Source: Sulfuriroseicoccus oceanibius (GTDB taxonomy: Bacteria; Verrucomicrobiota; Verrucomicrobiia; Verrucomicrobiales; SLCJ01). Taken from it: DNA of 64,000 bases. The stretch lies in NCBI RefSeq assembly GCF_010681825.2, contig NZ_CP066776.1, forward strand, positions 3,348,001 through 3,412,000, given 5' to 3'. The position numbers were made by a program, and so were the translations under genes. The first letter of the stretch is position 1; each line of letters begins with the position of its first letter. Positions 9,782 through 18,867 of the stretch are shown piece by piece. The notes below the pieces were generated by a model that worked only from the letters and a program-made list of their open reading frames with translations, ran no database searches and had not been told where the DNA came from.

Positions 9782-10654
9782 TTAGGCATCCAGCAACGCG
9801 GTCACTCCTGCGGATGGTTCTTGATCTGCAGGCTTGGGAGCTGGCTTCACTTGGTCGCCCGGCATGATTTGCACACCACCCACCATCGAACCTTCAACCA
9901 GCGAACACACCGAAACAGATGGCTCCACGGTAGTCACAACAACCTGACCGATACGCTGGCCACCACGGATCACGTCGAGCGTTGCATTGGCATTCACTCC
10001 CTGATCGACACCACCCTGAATCACCACGAAGCCCCAGCGACCGTAAACTTCGCTGATGGTCGAGCGGAACGACGGACGCATGCGCCCAGTCTGCGCCATC
10101 TCAATGGTCTCACGATGACCACCGATCGATTTCTGCAACTGCTCGTTACGCGCAATGTTGCTGGCAAGCTCATCCTTCGCCGCGGCCAAGCTAGCACGCG
10201 TCGAGGCCAAATCGTCGCGAAGTCGCTCCACCTTTGCCTTGATTTGCTCAGGGTCACCGAACTTCTGAAGGTAACGGTTCATCTCATCGAGCTTCGCTTC
10301 GTTACGGGCAATCTGACGGTCGTAACGCTTCAAATCCTCGTCCACGTCGAGCTTGTCCTTGGAAAGCTGGCTATTCTCGGTGCGCAACACTTCAATCTCC
10401 TCATTCAACGAGGCGATCTCAGTATTGAGGGTGGCCAAGTCGTCCTGCTTCTCCGTCAGCGCTTCCGTCAAGGTCTCGTTGCGCTTCTCCTTGGCCTTGA
10501 ACACAGGCACCAGTGGAGTCTTGTCGTTGTATCGGGCCTTTGGCTCGTCACCGAACGGGTCACCGGCGAAGTCCGAGTAGTTCTGGTAAGTGAGGTAGGC
10601 CCCGGCTGCACCGGCCACACCGGCTGCGATCAAAATGTAGTCTGATACCTTCAT
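9782..10654 (-). CDS. Membrane-anchored coiled-coil protein (first of the paralogous pair)
   Basis: 290 residues: an N-terminal membrane helix (YILIAAGVAGAAGAYLTY), a linker rich in Asp and Pro, a coiled coil over about residues 50-190, and a C-terminal beta-type domain starting YGRWGFVVIQGGVDQGVNA. It ends with a short Pro/Lys tail. It lies 92 bases upstream of its paralogue on the same strand, and the pair shares one terminator. The duplicated WGFVVI-x(2)-G core suggests a common ligand or partner in the periplasm. I do not recognise a named family. Confidence 0.8.
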   Translation of the reverse strand: MKVSDYILIAAGVAGAAGAYLTYQNYSDFAGDPFGDEPKARYNDKTPLVPVFKAKEKRNETLTEALTEKQDDLATLNTEIASLNEEIEVLRTENSQLSKDKLDVDEDLKRYDRQIARNEAKLDEMNRYLQKFGDPEQIKAKVERLRDDLASTRASLAAAKDELASNIARNEQLQKSIGGHRETIEMAQTGRMRPSFRSTISEVYGRWGFVVIQGGVDQGVNANATLDVIRGGQRIGQVVVTTVEPSVSVCSLVEGSMVGGVQIMPGDQVKPAPKPADQEPSAGVTALLDA

Positions 10655-11006
10655 GGAGGGATTTTCTCTGCGTTAGCGCTGGGTTGGAGGGATTGATAGA
10701 AATTGAATCAGCAGACAGCGTCAAGACACTGTTCCGCATTGAACGCACATCATCTAGCGATGACTCAGGATGCTGACAATACAAATGTTCAAGAAATGTA
10801 GATCAATGACAATTTCACAGTCTCAGGTCAATGGGCAGACAAAACGCTCAGTTTCCGATATTTCTTAGAGATCTCTTCCAATCCGGAAGAATCCGCACCA
10901 TCAAATTTCAAACCGACCCAACAAATCCACAACCCCTGAACCCATCACCCCGCAATTTCCCCGATTCCGCTTGCACAGCCCCCAGACTGCTCCTAGCTTG
11001 GCTCCG
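10655..11006. other. Intergenic stretch with no recognised gene
   Basis: About 350 bases between the coiled-coil pair and the SRP RNA gene. It probably holds promoters for both directions. Small frames here have no start, signal or composition that supports a protein. Confidence 0.5.
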
Positions 11007-11100
11007 CTGTCAGGGACCACGGAGTAAAGACTCGTGAACCCCGCCAGGGCAGGAATGCAGCAACGGTAGCGTGTTCCTTATTGCCGTGGCTCCTTGGCAG
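11007..11100 (+). ncRNA. ffs: Bacterial signal recognition particle RNA (4.5S type)
   Basis: The conserved Ffh-binding hairpin is plain: AGGGCAGGAATGCAGCAACGG, a GGAA tetraloop closed by GCA/TGC with the asymmetric AGCA side. The flanks pair along their length: CTGTCAGGGA with CTCCTTGGCAG, CCACGG with CCGTGG, and GAAC with GTTC, giving one long hairpin of about 94 nt. It is followed directly by a run of eight T, the terminator. The RNA guides ribosomes making membrane and exported proteins to the translocon. Confidence 0.9.
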
Positions 11101-11137
11101 TCTTTTTTTTGCCCTGATCTCACGCCATCAGGCTCGA

Positions 11138-12043
11138 TCACTCGCCCTCTTCCGCATCAGGAGAGCTCACCCGCAGTTCCACACCACTGCGAAAGCCCAG
11201 CGGAGACTCGTAGAACAACGCATCGGCGAATGGAGGCCCATGCTCTTTCAAAAAGACCGTAGGGTCGACCCGCCCGTGGGAGCTGCCGCTCTCCATCGGC
11301 AGATAACCTGCCCCCAAGTATGGTCGGACACCCCGACGTACTTCAAAATGCAGGTGCGCCAGATAGGCTCCATCCGCATTCCCCACACTCCCTATATTCT
11401 CCCCGCGAGCCACTGTACTCCCCTCAAGCACAAAGATGGACTCCAAATGCGCATAAACGGTCTGGACCCACGTACCATCCGCCATCCGGTGCTGCAGAAC
11501 GACAACTCCTCCCCATCCCCCACCGACTTCCGCGGCAAAAAGCACGCCTCCATTGGCAGCCGCATATACAGGATCACCGAGGTCACTATTCTCCTGACCA
11601 ATTCCGTTCAAATCATCACCTGCATGACGACCACCACGCGTCGCGTTTGGTGCATCGAAACCTTGGGCATTATAAGTCATCGCCCCACTGCGCGCCCCCA
11701 TTGGCGAAATAAACCACCCCGCCTCCGGCAGCCCCACCAGCCACCACGGATCCACCGGCAGCAATTCATCACGAGCCGAGACATCGACCGCCTGCAGATC
11801 CTCATAGGTAGCCCCTAGAGCCACCACCGGCCCCGACTCCGACTCCAGCTGCTTGAGCTTCACCGCCACCGCAATCAACACCGCCACCACTACCAACCCA
11901 GTGGCGGCACTCCCAACCCACAGCGCACGTGCGCGCGATCCCTTGCGCAAACTCTGATCCGACGACGCTCCCTCCCATGCGCGGTTTTTTCCGTCAGTCC
12001 GGGGAAACCTAGGGTCGTGCTGCGTTCGGCGTGGCGTCATCAT
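11138..12043 (-). CDS. M23-type peptidoglycan endopeptidase (LytM domain), membrane anchored
   Basis: About 300 residues from the ATG at 12043. A basic cytoplasmic tail is followed by one membrane helix (about residues 40-62, GSAATGLVVVAVLIAVAV), then a periplasmic part with an M23 domain. The zinc motif is present as GGRHAGDDLNG (H-x3-D) and later HLHFEV (H-x-H). Such enzymes cut peptide cross-links in the cell wall or, when inactive, activate amidases; here the metal ligands look complete. The start is uncertain because a frame extends upstream to 12133, but that extension resembles no known N-terminus. It faces the SRP RNA gene and diverges from fur. Confidence 0.82.
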   Translation of the reverse strand: MMTPRRTQHDPRFPRTDGKNRAWEGASSDQSLRKGSRARALWVGSAATGLVVVAVLIAVAVKLKQLESESGPVVALGATYEDLQAVDVSARDELLPVDPWWLVGLPEAGWFISPMGARSGAMTYNAQGFDAPNATRGGRHAGDDLNGIGQENSDLGDPVYAAANGGVLFAAEVGGGWGGVVVLQHRMADGTWVQTVYAHLESIFVLEGSTVARGENIGSVGNADGAYLAHLHFEVRRGVRPYLGAGYLPMESGSSHGRVDPTVFLKEHGPPFADALFYESPLGFRSGVELRVSSPDAEEGE

Positions 12044-12194
12044 CGCTCCGAGTCTCCACCGGAGTCCATCTTCAGGCAAGAACGGATCACACCACCGCGC
12101 TCTCCAAATCATGCGGCCCTCGTAGTTGACCAACCGTTACCCGCAAGGCTACCTTGTGCACTCCATCCGACCAACCGCTGCCGACCGCCACTGC

Positions 12195-12689
12195 ATGAAT
12201 CAAGAGATCAAAGACCGCTTCGACGCCTTCGTAAAAAAGAAAGGCCTGCGCAAGACCGGTCAACGCGACGCTATCTTCCGCGCCGCCTTCGCCAATGAAG
12301 AACACTTCACAGCCGAAGAACTTCTCGAGCGCACCAAGGCGATTGACCCCAACACATCGCGCGCCACGGTCTACCGCACCATCCCATTGCTCATCGAAGC
12401 CGGACTGCTGCGGGAAATCGACCTCGGCGGCGATCTCAAGCACTACGACCCGAACTTCAACGACCACCCCGACCACGCTCACCTCATCTGCGTGGACTGC
12501 GGCAAGGTGATCGAGTTCTCCGACGCAAACCTTCAGGTGCTCGAAGACTGCATCGTGCGCCGCCTCGGCTTCCGGCCATCAACCTCCTCCCTCCGCATCG
12601 AGGCCTGTTGTGAGCAGTTGCGCCAGACCGGCACCTGCGAAAACCTGATCAACGCGCGTTTGGTGCGCCGCAAACTTCCGGTGCGCTAA
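12195..12689 (+). CDS. Fur family metal-responsive transcriptional repressor
   Basis: 164 residues with the Fur layout: a winged helix with recognition helix around SRATVYRTIPLLIEAGLL and a dimerisation/metal domain with HAHLICVDCGKVIEF. The first zinc pair CVDC is present. The usual second CxxC near the C-terminus is replaced by a cysteine cluster of different spacing (EACCEQLRQTGTCENL), so the structural zinc site may differ. I chose the ATG at 12195 (MNQEIKDRF); the upstream frame is not conserved. Iron Fur, Zur and PerR cannot be told apart safely from sequence alone, so I give no symbol. It diverges from the M23 peptidase gene. Confidence 0.88.
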   Translation: MNQEIKDRFDAFVKKKGLRKTGQRDAIFRAAFANEEHFTAEELLERTKAIDPNTSRATVYRTIPLLIEAGLLREIDLGGDLKHYDPNFNDHPDHAHLICVDCGKVIEFSDANLQVLEDCIVRRLGFRPSTSSLRIEACCEQLRQTGTCENLINARLVRRKLPVR

Positions 12690-12820
12690 CCCAACAGGCA
12701 CCGCCGCATTGCCCCCGAGCGGAGCAGACAATGCATCGCCGTGCTTGAGCTACGGCCAATCTCCGTCCATCGTGGCGCGAACTCATCACTTTCAATCAAC
12801 CAGCACTTACTAGCTATCTT

Positions 12821-14185
12821 ATGTGGAAAGGCAGATTCTCCCAACAAACCGCTGACCTCGTCCAACAATTCGGCGAATCCATCTCTTACGATTGGCGCCT
12901 CTATAAACACGACGTCCGCGGGTCCATCGCCCACGCCCGGGCCCAGCTCAATGCCGGACTCCTCACCGCTGACGAGTTCGCCCAAATCGAAGCGGGCCTG
13001 CGCTCGATCGAAGCAGACATCGACGCCGGTAACATGGAATGGTCCATCGCGCTGGAAGATGTCCACATGAACATCGAAAGCGAACTCACAAAACGCATCG
13101 GTGCCGCCGGCGGAAAACTCCACACCGCTCGCTCGCGCAACGACCAGGTCGCTACCGACACCCGCCTCTACTGCCGCGAAATGATCGACGTCACCATCGA
13201 CCTGATCCGCGACCTCCAGCGTGTCCTCGTGACAAAAGCCGAACAATACGCCGAATCCGTCGTACCTGGCTACACCCACCTTCAGCGAGGCCAGCCGGTC
13301 ACAATCGGCCACCACCTGCTCGCCTACGTCGAAATGCTCGACCGCGACGCCGACCGCCTCACCGACGCCCGCAAGCGCGTCAACATTTCCCCTCTCGGCT
13401 CCGGCGCGCTCGCCGGTTCGACCATCAACCTCGACCGCCACGCCATCGCCGCCGAGCTCGAATTCGACCGCCCGACCACCAACTCGATGGACGCCATCGC
13501 AGACCGCGATTACATCGCCGAGATCCTCTTCGCCCTCGCGCTGGTCGGCACCCACCTCTCCCGCTTCAGCGAAGACCTCATCCTCTGGACATCCGCCGAG
13601 TTCGGATTCGCCACCCTCAGCGATGCCCACACCACAGGCTCGTCGTTGATGCCGCAAAAGAAAAACCCTGACGTCGCCGAAATCACCCGCGGCAAAACCG
13701 GACGCCTCTACGGCAACCTGGTCGCTCTGCTCACCGCTGTGAAAGGCCTGCCGCTCACCTACAACCGCGACCTGCAGGAAGATAAAGAGCCTCTCTTCGA
13801 CTCAATCGACACCATCTCCCTCACCCTGCGCGTGAACACCGAAATGATCGCCGCCATGGAGATTAATGAGGAGCGCACCCTCGCCGCAGCCTCAGACCCA
13901 ATGCTGCTCGCCACCGACCTGGCGGACTACCTCGTGAAGCAAGGCGTCCCATTCCGCAGCGCCCACGAACTCGTCGGCACCGCGGTCGCCCTTTCAGTGG
14001 AAACCAACACCCCACTCGACAAACTGAGCGACGAGCAGTTGCAGAACATCTCGGAAAGCTACGGCCCTGACGCCCGCGAGGTCTTCGACCTCAAGCGCGC
14101 CCTCGCCGCCCGCACCAACCCAGGTGCCCCGTCACCGCAAAACGTGCGCAGCGAATGCCAACGCTGGTCGGATAAACTTTCCTAA
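12821..14185 (+). CDS. argH: Argininosuccinate lyase
   Basis: A 454-residue enzyme of the fumarase/aspartase superfamily, cleaving argininosuccinate to arginine and fumarate in the last step of arginine synthesis. It starts MWKGRFSQ, the family start, and carries HTARSRNDQVATD, GYTHLQRGQPVTIGHH (catalytic histidine) and the signature loop GSSLMPQKKNPD with its catalytic serine. Length matches the usual 450-470. No other arg gene is adjacent. The glycosyltransferase gene starts 36 bases after its stop and could be co-transcribed. Confidence 0.97.
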   Translation: MWKGRFSQQTADLVQQFGESISYDWRLYKHDVRGSIAHARAQLNAGLLTADEFAQIEAGLRSIEADIDAGNMEWSIALEDVHMNIESELTKRIGAAGGKLHTARSRNDQVATDTRLYCREMIDVTIDLIRDLQRVLVTKAEQYAESVVPGYTHLQRGQPVTIGHHLLAYVEMLDRDADRLTDARKRVNISPLGSGALAGSTINLDRHAIAAELEFDRPTTNSMDAIADRDYIAEILFALALVGTHLSRFSEDLILWTSAEFGFATLSDAHTTGSSLMPQKKNPDVAEITRGKTGRLYGNLVALLTAVKGLPLTYNRDLQEDKEPLFDSIDTISLTLRVNTEMIAAMEINEERTLAAASDPMLLATDLADYLVKQGVPFRSAHELVGTAVALSVETNTPLDKLSDEQLQNISESYGPDAREVFDLKRALAARTNPGAPSPQNVRSECQRWSDKLS

Positions 14186-14221
14186 TCCGTCCGCAATCCA
14201 TCAGCCTGACCTCCATCCATC

Positions 14222-14953
14222 ATGCTCCAAGGAAAACGCATCGCCGTCGTCATGCCCGCCTACTGGGCGGAAAAAACGGTCGCCAAAACCTATAACGCCA
14301 TCCCGAAAGACATCGTCGACCACATCATCCTGGTCGACGATTGCTCGAAGGATAACACCGTGGAAGCCGCCAAGGCGTTGGGGATTGAAACCTACCGCAA
14401 CGAGACCAACCTCAACTACGGAGGCAATGTGAAACGTTGCCTCCAGAAGGGCCTCGACGCCGGTGCCGATATCCTCATCCTCCTCCACCCAGACTTCCAG
14501 TACACGCCGAAGCTCATCCCTGCGATGAGCGCCATGCTGGCTACCGACGAGTACGATGTCTGTCTGGCATCACGCACATCGGGCAAAGGCGCACTCTCCG
14601 GAGGCATGCCGATCTGGCGCTTTGTCGCCAACTGGGGGCTCACCACGTTCATGGACTTCTGCTTCGGCGTCCATCACACCGAGTACCACACCGGCTACCG
14701 TGCCTACTCGCGCAAGGTCTTGGAAGAAGTCGATTTCCACGCCCTCGCCGATGACTTCATCTTCGACAACGAAATGTTCATCGCCGCCCTCAAGAACGGA
14801 TCCAACACGTGTGAAGTCACTTGCCCAACCAGCTACGAAGACGACGCCAGCTCGATCCCATTCTCCAAAGCCCTTCGCTACGGCATCCAGTGCGTGAAGA
14901 TCTCACTCAAATTCGTCGGCTGGCGAATCGCCGGTCGCCCTTCTGGAAAATAA
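14222..14953 (+). CDS. Family 2 glycosyltransferase (dolichol-phosphate-mannose synthase-like)
   Basis: A 243-residue GT-A fold glycosyltransferase. The N-terminal nucleotide-binding region IAVVMPAYWAEKTV and the acidic IILVDDCSKDNT motif are clear. A middle LLHPDFQY takes the place of the usual DxD metal site; this altered form is seen in some GT2 members. A GYRAYSRKVLEEVDF motif matches acceptor-side sequences of DPM1/undecaprenyl-type enzymes. No membrane helix is obvious except a short hydrophobic stretch in WGLTTFMDFCFGV. The sugar and acceptor are unknown. Confidence 0.85.
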   Translation: MLQGKRIAVVMPAYWAEKTVAKTYNAIPKDIVDHIILVDDCSKDNTVEAAKALGIETYRNETNLNYGGNVKRCLQKGLDAGADILILLHPDFQYTPKLIPAMSAMLATDEYDVCLASRTSGKGALSGGMPIWRFVANWGLTTFMDFCFGVHHTEYHTGYRAYSRKVLEEVDFHALADDFIFDNEMFIAALKNGSNTCEVTCPTSYEDDASSIPFSKALRYGIQCVKISLKFVGWRIAGRPSGK

Positions 14954-15159
14954 TAGTACCGCTCCACTATTTTTTTAAAACAACACGCATCCACTTCCAC
15001 TGGCCGCCTCGTATTCATGAGCAATGCAGGCCGAAGAGCCAGCAGGTGTGTTCATAGTGTTTCGCAAGCGCCTCAGACCTCTGGTCTGGGGCGTTTGTGA
15101 TTTCAGCCCCTACCTACCTATGAAACCGCACAGGTCCTCCTCATAAACCGAATCGCACC

Positions 15160-16209
15160 ATGCACACGCCCCCCAAACAAATGACAGGAGTTCAACTCAT
15201 CGGCCACGGGGATCTCTCTCAACTGCAGGTCAATCACTCGATCGATATCCCCACTCCAGGCCTCGGCGACGCTCTGATCAAAGTCCATGCAGCCGGAGTC
15301 AATAATACCGACCTCAATCTGCGCACCGGCTGGTATTCAAAATCAGACCAATCCAGTGACGACGCAGGATGGCAAGGCAACGCAATCCCTTTCCCTCTGA
15401 TCCAGGGAGCCGACGTCTGCGGCACCGTCGTCGCCGTCGGCCCGGAAGCCGATCCCCAACTCGTTGGATGCCGCGTGCTCGTCGAACCGTGCTTCCACGA
15501 ACGCCACGGGAAACAACTCGATCGTCCGGTCTATCTAGGGTCCGACTGCCATGGAGGATTCGCCGAATACACTACCGTCCCCGCCCGCTACGCCCATAGA
15601 ATCAACAGCACGCTCACCAGCACAGAGCTCGCCTCCTTCCCCTGCTCGTACTCCACCGCCGAAAACCTGCTCACCCGAGCGAAAGTCACCGCCCAAGACA
15701 TTGTTCTCATCACGGGCGCCTCAGGAGGTGTCGGCTCGGCCGCCATCCAACTCGCCAACGCCCGCGGCGCACGGGTCATCGCCGTCACATCTCCCTCGAA
15801 AGCGGACGCCTTACTCAAACTCGGCGCCCATCGCACAGTCGATCGTGACTCCCATCTGCCCGATACCGTCGGCACCGATTCCGTGGACGTCGTCATCGAC
15901 CTCGTAGGCGGCTCGCACTGGCCACTCCTACTGAACGCGCTCAAACCCTTCGGTCGCTACGCGACATCCGGTGCCATCGCCGGCCCGATCGTCGAACTCG
16001 ACCTGCGCACACTCTACCTCAAAGACCTCTCTCTCTTCGGTGGCACCGCCCTCTCTCCCGAAATATTCCCTGCTCTCATTCAGCGCATCGAATCAGGCAA
16101 CATCTCACCACTCGTCGCCCAAACATTCCCACTCGCTCAAATCCCAGAAGCCCAACGAGCGTTCGAATGCAAACAACACATCGGCAAGCTGGTCATCGAA
16201 ATCGCGTAG
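15160..16209 (+). CDS. Zinc-independent medium-chain dehydrogenase/reductase (quinone-oxidoreductase-like)
   Basis: A 349-residue MDR enzyme. The N-terminal GroES-like domain (about residues 1-150) has HAAGVNNTDLNLRTGWY and GADVCGTVVAVG; the Rossmann domain has the NAD(P) loop ITGASGGVGSAAIQLA. The usual structural-zinc cysteine quartet is absent, placing it with the quinone oxidoreductase/enoyl reductase branch. DNA uses the same GC-rich codons as its neighbours. The true substrate is not visible. It may share a terminator at 16382-16419 with whatever lies downstream. Confidence 0.85.
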   Translation: MHTPPKQMTGVQLIGHGDLSQLQVNHSIDIPTPGLGDALIKVHAAGVNNTDLNLRTGWYSKSDQSSDDAGWQGNAIPFPLIQGADVCGTVVAVGPEADPQLVGCRVLVEPCFHERHGKQLDRPVYLGSDCHGGFAEYTTVPARYAHRINSTLTSTELASFPCSYSTAENLLTRAKVTAQDIVLITGASGGVGSAAIQLANARGARVIAVTSPSKADALLKLGAHRTVDRDSHLPDTVGTDSVDVVIDLVGGSHWPLLLNALKPFGRYATSGAIAGPIVELDLRTLYLKDLSLFGGTALSPEIFPALIQRIESGNISPLVAQTFPLAQIPEAQRAFECKQHIGKLVIEIA

Positions 16210-16567
16210 CCCCACCCTATGCACGAGCAATCCCCTCATTCGCACCCACATCTGCAAAAAACTGGACTGGAAAAGCAACCGGCCTGATTGCCTGCGAAAA
16301 ACTTCCACGAAACGGAAATCACGTGCACATTGGCGGCGTCAATTACTGTTGTTTTCATTGTTGTTGACGTTTTGTTGTTTTCACCCCGGCTCTGTTCGCA
16401 GAGTCGGGGTGTTTTTTTTGCACCGCCCACGGGAGCCACCTCCAAGCAACCTAAGGTGAACGAGTTGGAAGAACGCGAACCACTCCGCGTATTAGGCACC
16501 CACGGTAGTCCGCCCCCCGAACTGCCGAGCTGCCAAACAAAGCCCCCCCACCTAACTCCCACCATCC
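16210..16567. other. Gene-free stretch between dehydrogenase and GH27 gene
   Basis: Holds the terminator element at 16351-16419 and about 150 bases of likely promoter/leader for the alpha-galactosidase. A frame that crosses it (16288-16776) has no coding character. Confidence 0.6.
16351..16419 (+). terminator. U-rich motif plus strong terminator, copy 3 of a recurring element
   Basis: GTTTTCATTGTT at 16351-16362 is followed by a T/G-rich tract, then a 13-bp stem with a TTCG loop (16382-16411) and eight T. Two more elements with the same layout lie at 57951-58006 and 58088-58146. It may end the dehydrogenase transcript, a small RNA, or the leader of the GH27 gene 149 bases downstream. Confidence 0.7.
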
Positions 16568-17785
16568 ATGATCAAGCCAATCTCCATCGTCGCCTGCGGT
16601 ATATTAGCCGTCCTCTCAGCGCACTCCGAACAAACCTCCCCTCGCAAGCAAACTCCCATCATGGGATGGAGCAGCTGGAATCACTTCCGTATCAAAATCG
16701 ACGAGAGCATCATCAAGGGGCAGGCCGACGCCATGGCGACCAACGGCATGAAGGAAGTTGGCTATCAGTTCATTAACATCGACGACGGATACTTCGGCGG
16801 CCGAGATGAAAACGGAACGCTCTTCTGCGACCCCGAAACCTTCCCCTCGGGCATGAAAGCTCTCGCATCGTACATCCACTCGAAAGGGCTGAAGGCCGGC
16901 ATCTACTCCGACGCAGGAAAGGACACATGCGGCACCAAGTGGGACAACGATCCCCGAGGCTACGGAGTCGGGCTCCTCGGCCACGACAAGAAGGACATCG
17001 CCCTGATGCTCGGAGATTGGGGGTACGACTTCCTCAAAGTCGACTGGTGCAGCGGTGAATGGATGGGCTTGGACGAAGAAACCAGGTACACAGAAATCGG
17101 AAAAATCGTACGCGAAACCAATCCATCGGCCATTTACAACATCTGCCGCTGGGAGTTCCCCGGCAAGTGGGCTCTAAAGGTCGCCGACTCTTGGCGAGTC
17201 TCCGCTGACATCGCACCAAACTTCAGCAGCATCTGCCACATCATCGATAAGTGCGAACCTCTCTGGATCCACGCGTCCCCCGGCAACATAAATGACATGG
17301 ACATGCTGCAAGTCGGCCGAGGCATGACTCTTGAGCAGGATAAATCCCACTTCGCCATGTGGTGCATGATGGCCTCACCTCTGCTTGCCGGCAACGACCT
17401 CCGATCAATGAAGCAGGAAACCCTCGAGATCCTCACCAACAAGGATCTCATCGCTATCAACCAGGACCCGCTCGTCTATCAAGCCCGCAAACTACATGAC
17501 GCAGGGGATCAGGAAGTCTGGGCCCGCCCATTGATCAAACGCACCGACGGCAAAGTCGCGGTAGCACTTTTCAACCGCAGCAACCAGCCCGCCCGAATCT
17601 CTGTCGATCTCGCCGCCCTAGGCATTGATCCCCACAAGGGCTATTCCATCCGTGACTGCTGGCTCCAGAAAACGACAGCCAACAACCAAACCTCGGAGTC
17701 GCTCACCTACAGCGTACCAGCACACGGCACCATCGTCCTCCGCATCTCCGGATCCAACACCCCACAGGACGTTTTCGCCCGATAG
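16568..17785 (+). CDS. Secreted glycoside hydrolase family 27 alpha-galactosidase
   Basis: 405 residues with a signal peptide (MIKPISIVACGILAVLSAHS). GH27 motifs follow in order: the MGWSSWNHF start of the TIM barrel, the NIDDGYFGG loop, YDFLKVDWC with the nucleophile aspartate, and a later DSWRVSADI carrying the likely acid/base aspartate. A C-terminal beta-sandwich runs from about residue 320. Such enzymes remove terminal alpha-galactose (or N-acetylgalactosamine) from oligosaccharides. Export suggests work on environmental polysaccharides. It stands alone, with a terminator-like element in its upstream region. Confidence 0.93.
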   Translation: MIKPISIVACGILAVLSAHSEQTSPRKQTPIMGWSSWNHFRIKIDESIIKGQADAMATNGMKEVGYQFINIDDGYFGGRDENGTLFCDPETFPSGMKALASYIHSKGLKAGIYSDAGKDTCGTKWDNDPRGYGVGLLGHDKKDIALMLGDWGYDFLKVDWCSGEWMGLDEETRYTEIGKIVRETNPSAIYNICRWEFPGKWALKVADSWRVSADIAPNFSSICHIIDKCEPLWIHASPGNINDMDMLQVGRGMTLEQDKSHFAMWCMMASPLLAGNDLRSMKQETLEILTNKDLIAINQDPLVYQARKLHDAGDQEVWARPLIKRTDGKVAVALFNRSNQPARISVDLAALGIDPHKGYSIRDCWLQKTTANNQTSESLTYSVPAHGTIVLRISGSNTPQDVFAR

Positions 17786-17823
17786 CCACATCACGCTACC
17801 ACAAGCAATCTAGGAGGAGGCAC

Positions 17824-18726
17824 TCACCCATTGCCGCCTCCCGTCTCCACGTGCTCGGTAATCAATTCGACTAACCGCCGCTCATGTGGCGCAAACACTT
17901 TGTCCGCCCGACTCACAATCCGCACACTCCGCGAAAAACGCCCGGCCGCCACTTCCACCATCCGGACCGCCCGCTTGCCGTAAACCGCTCTCGCCATTTC
18001 TGGAATAAACCCCACCCCGAGCCCTGCCTCGATCAGCCCGACCAACGTCTCCAAGCTACTGCAACGAATCCCTGTTCGTGGTTTAAAATCACGGGCTCTG
18101 CACTGCCGCACTGTCTGATCCGTCAAACAGTGCCCCTCCTGCATCACGAGCAACGCTTCCTCTTTCAACCTCTCCACATCCACCACATCGCTCTGAGCCA
18201 ACTCTGAATCAGCCGCCACCGTCAGCCACAGCGGTTCATCAAACAATCGCCGGTCAATCAGTCCGCTGACGTCCACATCCATGTCGCTGGTGATCGCAAA
18301 ATCCACATCCCCCGCCAGCACCAATTCAAGCAGCCGGACGGTCTCATCTTCCACTAGATCAATGGATACCTCTGGGAACCTCGCCCGCATCTGCCTCAAG
18401 ATCTCAGGCAACCAATAGGGAGCTATCGTAGGAATCGCCCCCACCGTGACCCGCTCGGCAATCAACTCCCCCCGATCCAAAAACAACCGCTCCACATCCC
18501 CCACCAACCCCAGGATCGCCGCGGCACGCCGCCACAACAATTTCCCCGCCGCAGTCAACTCCACCCCGCTGCGCCTCCGCACCACTACATCCGCCCCCAA
18601 CTCAAGCTCCAGCTTCTTGATCTGCTGACTCAGTGACGGCTGCGCCACCCCACACCGCGCGGCTGCGGCGCTGAAGGTCTTCTCCTCCACCAAAGCAACG
18701 AAATACTCCAACTGACGAATCTCCAT
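17824..18726 (-). CDS. oxyR: OxyR-like LysR family peroxide sensor
   Basis: 300 residues: N-terminal LysR helix-turn-helix (RQLEYFVALVEEKTFSAAAA) and a regulatory domain. The sequence EGHCLTDQTVRQC carries two cysteines nine residues apart, in the same setting as the peroxide-sensing Cys199 and Cys208 of E. coli OxyR (GHCLRDQ). That makes a disulphide-switch sensor very likely. It is transcribed away from a dps gene, and the 141-base gap holds an ATAG-N7-CTAT half-operator, so it probably controls dps and itself. Confidence 0.9.
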   Translation of the reverse strand: MEIRQLEYFVALVEEKTFSAAAARCGVAQPSLSQQIKKLELELGADVVVRRRSGVELTAAGKLLWRRAAAILGLVGDVERLFLDRGELIAERVTVGAIPTIAPYWLPEILRQMRARFPEVSIDLVEDETVRLLELVLAGDVDFAITSDMDVDVSGLIDRRLFDEPLWLTVAADSELAQSDVVDVERLKEEALLVMQEGHCLTDQTVRQCRARDFKPRTGIRCSSLETLVGLIEAGLGVGFIPEMARAVYGKRAVRMVEVAAGRFSRSVRIVSRADKVFAPHERRLVELITEHVETGGGNG

Positions 18727-18737
18727 AGGCTCTATCT

Positions 18738-18761
18738 ATAGATATTACCTATACATCATAG
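18738..18761. promoter_or_regulatory. Candidate OxyR binding site between oxyR and dps
   Basis: ATAG-N7-CTAT is perfect at 18738-18752 and another ATAG follows at 18758, with CTAT and ATAG also just before. OxyR binds tandem ATAG-N7-CTAT units, so this fits, though the spacing of the second unit is not ideal. Confidence 0.55.
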
Positions 18762-18816
18762 AGAAAAGATCAATTTCACCTACAGAGCGTCTTACCCTAG
18801 GATCATCTCGTAACCA

Positions 18817-18846
18817 ATTCAGACCTCCTTAACGAAGGAGCTGAAT
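18817..18846 (+). promoter_or_regulatory. Hairpin just upstream of dps
   Basis: ATTCAG and CTCCTT pair with AAGGAG and CTGAAT across an AACG loop, with a 2-nt bulge: 12 bp in all, 21 bases before the dps start. The AAGGAG arm looks like a ribosome-binding sequence held in a stem. Whether it is within the transcript is not known. Confidence 0.45.
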
Positions 18847-18867
18847 CACACCACTTAACAAAATCCT

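Noticed and set aside
12686-13657. Long frame opposite argH
   Set aside because: Antisense shadow of argH; GC-rich coding sequence opens the opposite strand.
16288-16776. Frame across the terminator element and the GH27 start
   Set aside because: It reads through a terminator and in the wrong frame of a solid GH27 gene.
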